NCBI RefSeq assembly: GCF_017814975.1
Contig: NZ_JAGIQA010000027.1
Span: 60,941-118,064 of the forward strand
Length of the DNA: 57,124 nucleotides
Reading direction: 5' to 3'
Source: Cupriavidus consociatus
Lineage (GTDB): Bacteria > Pseudomonadota > Gammaproteobacteria > Burkholderiales > Burkholderiaceae
The number at the start of each line of letters is the position of its first letter. The stretch's first letter is position 1. This document shows positions 51,599 to 57,124 of this stretch, piece after piece. Position numbers and translations under genes: made by a program. Below the pieces are notes generated by a model. That model saw only the letters and a list, made by a program, of their open reading frames with translations, did no database searches and had not been told where the DNA came from.

Positions 51599-51889
51599 TT
51601 ACAGCGCCTTGGATACGTGGTGCACATTCGGCGGCGCGGCGAAGGTATCGCCGACCAGCGCACGCCACTGCTGGAATTCGGGCGATTCGCGGAAGTGCAC
51701 CATATGGTCTTCCACGGTCTCCCATTCGACCACCAGCGTGTACTGCTCGGGCTGCTCGATGGAGCGGAACAACTGCACGCCGTGGCAGCCGCGCGAGCGC
51801 AGGAACAGCGGCTTGGCCTGGCTGACGCCCTGTTCGAACTGCTGCTCCATGCCGGGCTTGATGGTGAGTTGGGCGATTTCCTTGATCAT
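51599..51889 (-). CDS. antibiotic biosynthesis monooxygenase (ABM) family protein
   Basis: A 96-residue ferredoxin-like fold protein (IAQLTIKPGMEQQFEQGVSQ; LFRSIEQPEQYTLVVEWETV). Members oxidise small aromatic molecules or haem, or have other roles. It ends nine bases before the pssA start; the two probably share a transcript. Confidence 0.87.
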   Translation of the reverse strand: MIKEIAQLTIKPGMEQQFEQGVSQAKPLFLRSRGCHGVQLFRSIEQPEQYTLVVEWETVEDHMVHFRESPEFQQWRALVGDTFAAPPNVHHVSKAL

Positions 51890-52039
51890 GGCGGTTCCGG
51901 GTATGTGGGTTGGAGGCCGGCGCGCGCCGGCGGGTTCCTGCTACCTTAGCACGATCGCGGCGCCACATGCCGCGGAAAGCATTCCGTTACACGGCTCGGC
52001 TAGCATCGTGGACCTTGCCACTTCGTTGCCAGACCTGCC

Positions 52040-53836
52040 ATGCAAACCCGCTTGCGATCGCTGACCGGAAACCTTAACGTCCCTGCCTTAGCCGCTCTTC
52101 TTTGCCTGCCCGGTGCCGCGCCGGCATTTGGCGCCATGCAGCCATGCGGCGCGCCGGCGACAGCCATTGCCCAGATCCAGGATGGCGGGGCATTGTCCGG
52201 CCGCACGGTGGAGCTCGAAGCCGTGGTGACCGCGGATTTCAGCGGCGACCGCGGCCTGCGCGGCTTTTTCGTGCAGCAGGCCGACGCCCAACGCCAGCAG
52301 CGGCCGGGCATTTCGGAAGGGCTGTTCGTCTATGCGCCGCGGGCAACGGCGCGCGCGGGGGACCTCGTGCGCCTGTCCGGAAGGGTCGAGGAAAAATTCG
52401 GACAAACGCAGCTGACCTTGGCCGATGCACCGGCGGTCTGCGCCAGCGGCATCCCGGTCACGCCGGCAACCTTGACGCTTCCTGCCAGCGATGCCGACCT
52501 GCGCGCCCGTGCCGGCATGCTGGTCAGGCTGCCGCAGACGCTGACGGTCAGCGAAACCCATGAACTGGCGCGCTACGGCACGCTGGCGCTGAGCCTGGGG
52601 CGCCCCTTCGCGCCAACGCAGGTCGCCTTGCCAGGCGCGGCGGCAGCGCAAGCCGTGGCGGCCAATTCGCGCAACCGGCTGCTGCTCGACGATGGCTCGA
52701 CGCGCCAGTATCCGGAAGTGGTGCCCTACCCGCCGCCGCGGCTCGCCGCCAGCCATCCGCTGCGTGCCGGCGATACCGTCAGCGGCGTGGCCGGCGTGCT
52801 GGAGAAGCGCCACGGGCAGTGGCGCCTGCAGCCGGTGCGCGGCGCGCAGGCTCCGGCGTTCCAGGCCGCCAATCCGCGTCCGGGCGCGCCGGCGCGCCAT
52901 CCCGCCGCAACGCTGCGGGTGGCGGCGTTCAACCTGCAAAACTACTTCAATGGCGGCGGCGCTCTCGCTGCGGCCGACAATCGCGGCGCACGGAGCGCTG
53001 CGGCGCTGGCCCGGCAGGAGGCCAAGCTGGCTGCCGCACTGCGCGCCCTGGATGCCGACGTGATCGGACTGATGGAGTTGCAGAACAACGGCTTTGGCCC
53101 GGACAGCGCCGTGCGGCAACTGGCGGCGCGGCTCGGGCCCGACTGGCGCGTCGTCGATCCCGGCACGCGCGCGCTCGGCGGCGATGCGATCGCGGTGGGC
53201 CTGCTGTACAACGCCCGCGCCACGGAGATCGTCGGCCGTGCCGCCACCACGTGGCTGGGCGACCGCAGCCGGCAGCCGCTTGCCGCCAGCTTCCGGGCAA
53301 AGGCCGGCGGTGCGCCTGTGACGGTCGTGGTCAACCACCTCAAGTCAAAGAACTGCGCGGATGCCGTTGGCGCGCAAGCCGACCAGGGGGATGGACAAGG
53401 ATGCTGGAATCCCGCGCGCGTGCAGGCGGCCGGCGCCCTGGCCGACTGGCTTGCCACGGGGCCGACCGGCGCGCCCGGCGCGGGCGTGCTGGTGGTCGGC
53501 GACCTGAACAGCTATGCGATGGAAGATCCCGTGCGCCTGCTGGCACGGCGCGGCTATGCGGACATGGTGGCCAAGCTGGCGGGACCGCGCGCGTACAGCT
53601 ACGTCTACAACGGACAGGCCGGCTACCTCGACCATGTGCTCGCCGATGCCGCTGCCGCAAGGCATGTCGTAGCCGTGCAGCCATGGCACATCAATGCCGA
53701 CGAGCCGGCGGCGTTCTCGTATGCGCCGGCCCCGGGCGCGCCTTCGGTGCCGGCCTACTACGCCCCGGATGCATACCGCTCCTCCGACCACGACCCGTTG
53801 CTGATCGACCTTGCCCTGACCGCCGGAGTACCCTAG
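52040..53836 (+). CDS. secreted ExeM/NucH family endonuclease
   Basis: A 598-residue extracellular nuclease. The signal peptide ends near AFGA (~31); an OB-fold-like region (~40-280) precedes an endonuclease/exonuclease/phosphatase domain from ~295 (VAAFNLQNYF, IGLMELQNNG, VVVNHLKSKN, VVGDLNSYAMEDP, LDHVLA, SSDHDPLL). It degrades extracellular DNA or RNA. The stop overlaps the DUF2127 gene stop by four bases. Confidence 0.9.
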   Translation: MQTRLRSLTGNLNVPALAALLCLPGAAPAFGAMQPCGAPATAIAQIQDGGALSGRTVELEAVVTADFSGDRGLRGFFVQQADAQRQQRPGISEGLFVYAPRATARAGDLVRLSGRVEEKFGQTQLTLADAPAVCASGIPVTPATLTLPASDADLRARAGMLVRLPQTLTVSETHELARYGTLALSLGRPFAPTQVALPGAAAAQAVAANSRNRLLLDDGSTRQYPEVVPYPPPRLAASHPLRAGDTVSGVAGVLEKRHGQWRLQPVRGAQAPAFQAANPRPGAPARHPAATLRVAAFNLQNYFNGGGALAAADNRGARSAAALARQEAKLAAALRALDADVIGLMELQNNGFGPDSAVRQLAARLGPDWRVVDPGTRALGGDAIAVGLLYNARATEIVGRAATTWLGDRSRQPLAASFRAKAGGAPVTVVVNHLKSKNCADAVGAQADQGDGQGCWNPARVQAAGALADWLATGPTGAPGAGVLVVGDLNSYAMEDPVRLLARRGYADMVAKLAGPRAYSYVYNGQAGYLDHVLADAAAARHVVAVQPWHINADEPAAFSYAPAPGAPSVPAYYAPDAYRSSDHDPLLIDLALTAGVP

Positions 53837-54303
53837 GCGGCGGACACGCGCCGCATCAGCAGTCCTCGCGCAAGGTACAGCACTACCAGCAGGTTGGCCG
53901 CCGCCAGCCCGCCATGCAGCCAGCTCGGATGGACAAAGGCTTCGTACAGCTCCAGCGGGATATAGATGCCGCCGGACCAGACGCCGATCCAGTTGCCCCA
54001 CGCGAGCCCACGCCAAAGCCCGTAAGCCTCGGCGAAGCGCATCAGCGCATAGACCGCGGCCGAGCCGCCGATCGCCCACAAGCGCGCGTCGTCGGGATGC
54101 GCGAGCAGCGACAGGAAGATGGTGGGATAGCGGCTGGCGGGGTTGACGTGCAGGCGCTGGATGATGGCTTCAGCAAGCGCCTGCGCATCGCGGTGCAGCA
54201 GCGCGGCCAGCCCGAGGCCGGCGACGATCACCAGCAGGCCCTTGGCCGCCTCGAACATTGCAATGCCCTTCAGGCCCAGTGCGCCCTCGCCTTGCTTTGC
54301 CAT
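53833..54303 (-). CDS. DUF2127 membrane protein
   Basis: A 156-residue protein with three or four hydrophobic segments: ALGLKGIAMFEAAKGLLVIV, WAIGGSAAVYALMRFAEAYG, WGNWIGVWSGGIYIPLELYE. ATG 54303 gives the family N-terminus; upstream start at 54456 is unlikely. Convergent with the nuclease gene. Function unknown. Confidence 0.8.
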   Translation of the reverse strand: MAKQGEGALGLKGIAMFEAAKGLLVIVAGLGLAALLHRDAQALAEAIIQRLHVNPASRYPTIFLSLLAHPDDARLWAIGGSAAVYALMRFAEAYGLWRGLAWGNWIGVWSGGIYIPLELYEAFVHPSWLHGGLAAANLLVVLYLARGLLMRRVSAA

Positions 54304-54385
54304 GCGTGTTTTCCCCGTCCGGAGTGCAGTGACTGCAAAGCCGGTATTGTGCAACAGGGAAACGGCGCGCGGCAGGGCTGCGGCT

Positions 54386-54823
54386 TCAGCGACCGTAGTC
54401 GCGCTCGCGCATTGGCCCGTCGGCGTCGATGCCGCCGCTGGCGGCAAGCGGGCCATCGACGGTCAGCGGCCCGGCAACGGTCAGGTCGCCGTTGACCACC
54501 ATGTCGCCATGCACGGTCAACGGGCCCTTGAACACCTTCAGGTAGCCGCCGCGATACGGCACGGCGCGGGCGCTGACCGGCCCGGTGAAATACGCCGCGG
54601 TCAGCGGACCGCTGGCAAAGACATGGCCGGCGACGGTGAGCGTGCCGTGGACCCGAACCGGCCCCTGCACTTGCGCCGATCCGCCGATCGTGATCGAGCC
54701 CGACTCATGCGGCTGGGCGCGCGATGGTCCGGCGCCGAACTGCAACGCCAGCGCCAGCGTGGCGCCCGAGGCCAGCCGCCACATCCATGCCGTGGGATCG
54801 AAGACAAGAGTACGGGGCGTCAT
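54386..54823 (-). CDS. secreted beta-helix (bactofilin-like) repeat protein
   Basis: A 145-residue protein. A hydrophobic signal helix (~14-35) is followed by short hexapeptide-like repeats: ITIGGSAQVQGPVRVHGTLT, VAGHVFASGPLTAAYFTGPV, LTVHGDMVVNGDLTVAGPLT. The regular V/T/G spacing predicts a beta-helix like bactofilins, but exported. The role is unknown. Confidence 0.7.
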   Translation of the reverse strand: MTPRTLVFDPTAWMWRLASGATLALALQFGAGPSRAQPHESGSITIGGSAQVQGPVRVHGTLTVAGHVFASGPLTAAYFTGPVSARAVPYRGGYLKVFKGPLTVHGDMVVNGDLTVAGPLTVDGPLAASGGIDADGPMRERDYGR

Positions 54824-54896
54824 GGTGATGGAAGACCTCCTGCAGCCGCTTTCGCCGCTGTTTCCAACTTAGTGCCGATCGCCCCGCCGTGCAAGG

Positions 54897-55463
54897 CTAT
54901 GGCACCTGCGGTGCTTCCAGCCTCGCCTTCAGGCGTCTGACGGCCTCGGCCGACTCGGACTGCAGGCGCGAGCGCAGCATCAGGCGATTGATCAATGCAA
55001 AGAGCAGCGTGGGCGACTGGTAGCTGAATTCCCGTTCAAAACGCGTGCTTTCCGCCGATGGAGTCAGCGACGGCGTCATGGCCGGCGTAAGCTTGTAGGT
55101 AATGGTGCCGGCCCGGCGCCCGCCCGGCACCTCGCCCGCGATGGCCCAGAGGCGCGGGCGCTGGCTGATGGTGACGGTCCAGATCACCACGGCGCTGCGC
55201 TCGCCTGCCACGAAACTTTCGGCCACGCGCTCGCCTGGCCCCAGCGGATGGTCCGTCGCTCCGGCAACCGCGCCCGAGGCGGGATACCACGCCGGCCAGT
55301 GCTGCGGCGTGGCAATGTAGTCGAACACCTCGCCCGGCGTCCGGGCGATTACCACTTCGTCATGGATGCTGGTGCGGTCCGCCCACGGCAATGGCACCAG
55401 CAGCAGCACCACCGTGAGCGCGGCAAAGATCAAACCCCAGACCGGTTTCCTGAAGCGAAGCAT
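54897..55463 (-). CDS. SRPBCC family membrane-anchored protein
   Basis: A 188-residue protein. An N-terminal transmembrane helix (WGLIFAALTVVLLLVPLPWA) precedes an SRPBCC fold (HDEVVIARTPGEVFDYIATP, QHWPAWYPASGAV). It probably binds a hydrophobic ligand. The start at 55463 is preferred over 55550; no strong ribosome site. Confidence 0.8.
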   Translation of the reverse strand: MLRFRKPVWGLIFAALTVVLLLVPLPWADRTSIHDEVVIARTPGEVFDYIATPQHWPAWYPASGAVAGATDHPLGPGERVAESFVAGERSAVVIWTVTISQRPRLWAIAGEVPGGRRAGTITYKLTPAMTPSLTPSAESTRFEREFSYQSPTLLFALINRLMLRSRLQSESAEAVRRLKARLEAPQVP

Positions 55464-55581
55464 GACGACGCAACCCAGGCGCGCCCCAATCTGTCCCGGG
55501 GCGTCCGGGACGCGTGGCGCGATGCTTCCAGTGTAGTGATTCCGGGGCATCGCGCCAGCATCGCCGCGCCAGGGGCGCGCG

Positions 55582-55619
55582 GTTGCAGCGCGTCATGGCT
55601 CGCCGTTGCAGCGCGTCAT
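55582..55619. repeat. 23-bp spaced direct repeat at the efflux gene stop
   Basis: GTTGCAGCGCGTCAT at 55582-55596 and again at 55605-55619; the second copy covers the stop codon of the efflux gene. Confidence 0.75.
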
Positions 55620-57103
55620 TGCGCGGGCACCGGAGCCGTTGCGGGCCGTGTTGCCGCCACCGTCTCCGGCACCGGACCCCAGCCGCCGCCCAGCCGGCGG
55701 ATCAGCGATACCGTTGCGGCAGCGCGCAAGCCCGCCACCGCATTGGCTTCGCGCTGGGACTGCAGCACGGTGCGATCGGCGTCGATCACGGCCAGATAGT
55801 CGACCGCGCCGGCATCGTAGCGGCTGCGCGAGATCCGCGCCGCGCGGCGTGCGCCGCCCAGGGCGCCGTCCAGCGCGCCCGCCTGCTGGCTCAGCCAGCG
55901 CACATCGGCCAGGCTGTCCTCGACTTCGCGAAAGGCCACCAGCACGGTCTGGCGGTACGCGGCCACGCTTTCCTCGTGCGCGGCGCGCGCGCCGGCCAGG
56001 TTGGAGCTGTTGCGGCCGCCGTCGAACACCGTCTGCGCGATGGTCGATCCGATCAGCGGTCCAAGCATCCACGTGCGCGACGACCATTTGAACAGGTTGG
56101 ACAGGTCGGCCGATTCAAAGCCGAACAGCCCGGTCAGCGTGATGCGCGGGAAGAACGCAGCCTTGGCCACGCCAATGCGGGCGTTGGCAGCGGCCATCTG
56201 CCGCTCCGCTGCGGCGATGTCCGGCCGGCGCTCCAGCAACTCCGACGGCAGCCCGGCCGGGATCGCGATCGGCGCGGCGTCGAACGGCCGCGCCGGCAGC
56301 GAGAACGCTGCGGGCGGCACACCGGTCAGCACAGCCAGCGCATGCTCCTGGTTGGCGCGTCGGCGCTCGATGCCGGCCAGGTCGGCACGCGCGGTGCCAA
56401 GCTCGGCCTCGGCACGGGCCGGGTCGAGGTCGGTGGTCTCGCCGGCGTCGTAGCGCTTCTTCAGCAGCTTCAACGCGTCTTCACGCAGCCGGATGGTTGC
56501 ATTCAGCAGGTCGCGTTCGCTGTCGAGCGTGCGCAGCGCGAAATACGCCTGCGCCACGTCGGCCTGCAGCGCGAGCTGCACCGAGCGGTACAGGTCCTCG
56601 GCGGCCTCGCCGTCGGCGCGCGCGGCATTGACGCTGGACGCGACGCGGCCGAACAGGTCCAGCTCATAGCTGGCGAAGGCGCGTGCCTTCAGTACGGTCT
56701 GCGGAGATACCCGCGTGCCGTCGGGCAGGCCTTGCGACGCGGCAGACGGCTGCGAGCGGGTGGGGTCCAGCCCCACGCTGAGCTGCGGGTAAAGGTCCGC
56801 CTCGGTCGCGCCGGTGAAGGCGCGCGCCTGCTTCAGCCGGGCCGCGGCAATGGCAAGGTCCTGGTTGGATTCGCCCGCGGCAGCCATCAGGCGGTCCAGC
56901 TCGCCGTCGCCGAAGATCTTCCACCAATCGCCGCGATGCTGGCCTTCGGCCGGCGTCGCCGTCTTCCATTGCGCACCTTCGGCCTGCGCGGCCTCGGCTT
57001 CCTTGTAGGCCGGCACCGTGGCGGTCTCCGGCACCTTGTAGGTCGGCGCCAGCGAGCAGCCGGCCAGGATCAGCGCGGCGGCCAGCGTGGCGATTCGGGG
57101 CAA
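55616..57103 (-). CDS. NodT-family outer-membrane efflux lipoprotein
   Basis: An OprM/NodT-type protein of ~495 residues. The lipobox LAGC lies in ATLAAALILAGCSLAP, and two TolC-like repeats follow (DLAIAAARLKQARAFTGATE; FDGGRNSSNLAGARAAHEES). It forms the outer-membrane channel of a tripartite RND pump. The only in-window start is TTG at 57103 with a weak AAGG site; the open frame continues to the window edge, so the true start may lie beyond it. The RND pump genes are not in the window. Confidence 0.88.
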   Translation of the reverse strand: MPRIATLAAALILAGCSLAPTYKVPETATVPAYKEAEAAQAEGAQWKTATPAEGQHRGDWWKIFGDGELDRLMAAAGESNQDLAIAAARLKQARAFTGATEADLYPQLSVGLDPTRSQPSAASQGLPDGTRVSPQTVLKARAFASYELDLFGRVASSVNAARADGEAAEDLYRSVQLALQADVAQAYFALRTLDSERDLLNATIRLREDALKLLKKRYDAGETTDLDPARAEAELGTARADLAGIERRRANQEHALAVLTGVPPAAFSLPARPFDAAPIAIPAGLPSELLERRPDIAAAERQMAAANARIGVAKAAFFPRITLTGLFGFESADLSNLFKWSSRTWMLGPLIGSTIAQTVFDGGRNSSNLAGARAAHEESVAAYRQTVLVAFREVEDSLADVRWLSQQAGALDGALGGARRAARISRSRYDAGAVDYLAVIDADRTVLQSQREANAVAGLRAAATVSLIRRLGGGWGPVPETVAATRPATAPVPAQ

Positions 57104-57124
57104 CTGCCTTGTGATGTGGGCAAT

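Overview
The window is high-GC DNA with short intergenic gaps, many divergently paired regulators, Bug-type periplasmic receptors and small-regulator/MFS pairs. It looks like a chromosome or megaplasmid segment of a Burkholderiales betaproteobacterium, most likely Cupriavidus or Ralstonia; this is inference from gene content and style, not from a marker gene. No rRNA, tRNA, CRISPR array or intact insertion sequence was seen.

Layout. 1-2.4 kb: two paralogous secreted proteins built from a ~12-residue D-P-Y/F-T-D/E-G repeat flank a TetR regulator and a 33-residue membrane peptide; matching palindromes lie in front of both paralogues and a related one in front of tetR. 2.4-10.6 kb: hydrolases, small conserved proteins, an AGE-type epimerase, an acyl-CoA synthetase and a Crp/Fnr regulator. 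10.8-15.3 kb: a large lipoprotein, then a NarL-type response regulator and hybrid histidine kinase preceded by five TGGACA/TGTCCA half-sites. 15.3-20.9 kb: VOC protein, old-yellow-enzyme oxidoreductase, two MFS exporters and a TetR.

21-31.5 kb: a minus-strand operon (carboxyltransferase, fused biotin carboxylase-BCCP-carboxyltransferase, double CaiB/BaiF CoA-transferase, Bug receptor) sits behind a near-perfect sigma-54 promoter and is divergent from a sigma-54 activator, which is its probable regulator. 31.5-39.8 kb: a LysR relic, two similar LysR regulators, two nitronate-monooxygenase-like enzymes, a MOSC protein, cytochrome b561 and an ActP/DUF485 symporter pair. 39.9-43 kb: a decayed methylmalonate-semialdehyde dehydrogenase, an MBL-fold hydrolase and aspartate ammonia-lyase.

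43-47 kb is the most unusual locus: formamidase/acetamidase (FmdA), two tandem XapX/DUF1427 membrane proteins, and one 796-residue protein joining a complete AraC/XylS-type regulator to a second, complete-looking FmdA domain. I read it as an amide-utilisation operon carrying a regulator-enzyme fusion. 47.3-57.1 kb: cupin, SDR with divergent TetR, MFS, phosphatidylserine synthase, ABM protein, secreted ExeM/NucH-like nuclease, DUF2127, a repeat-rich secreted protein, SRPBCC protein and a NodT-type outer-membrane efflux lipoprotein at the right edge.

Starts were chosen from ribosome-binding sites and domain boundaries. Several appear to be GTG or TTG (24582-27899, 27960-29510, 31826-32713, 42973-45363 and possibly 55616-57103).
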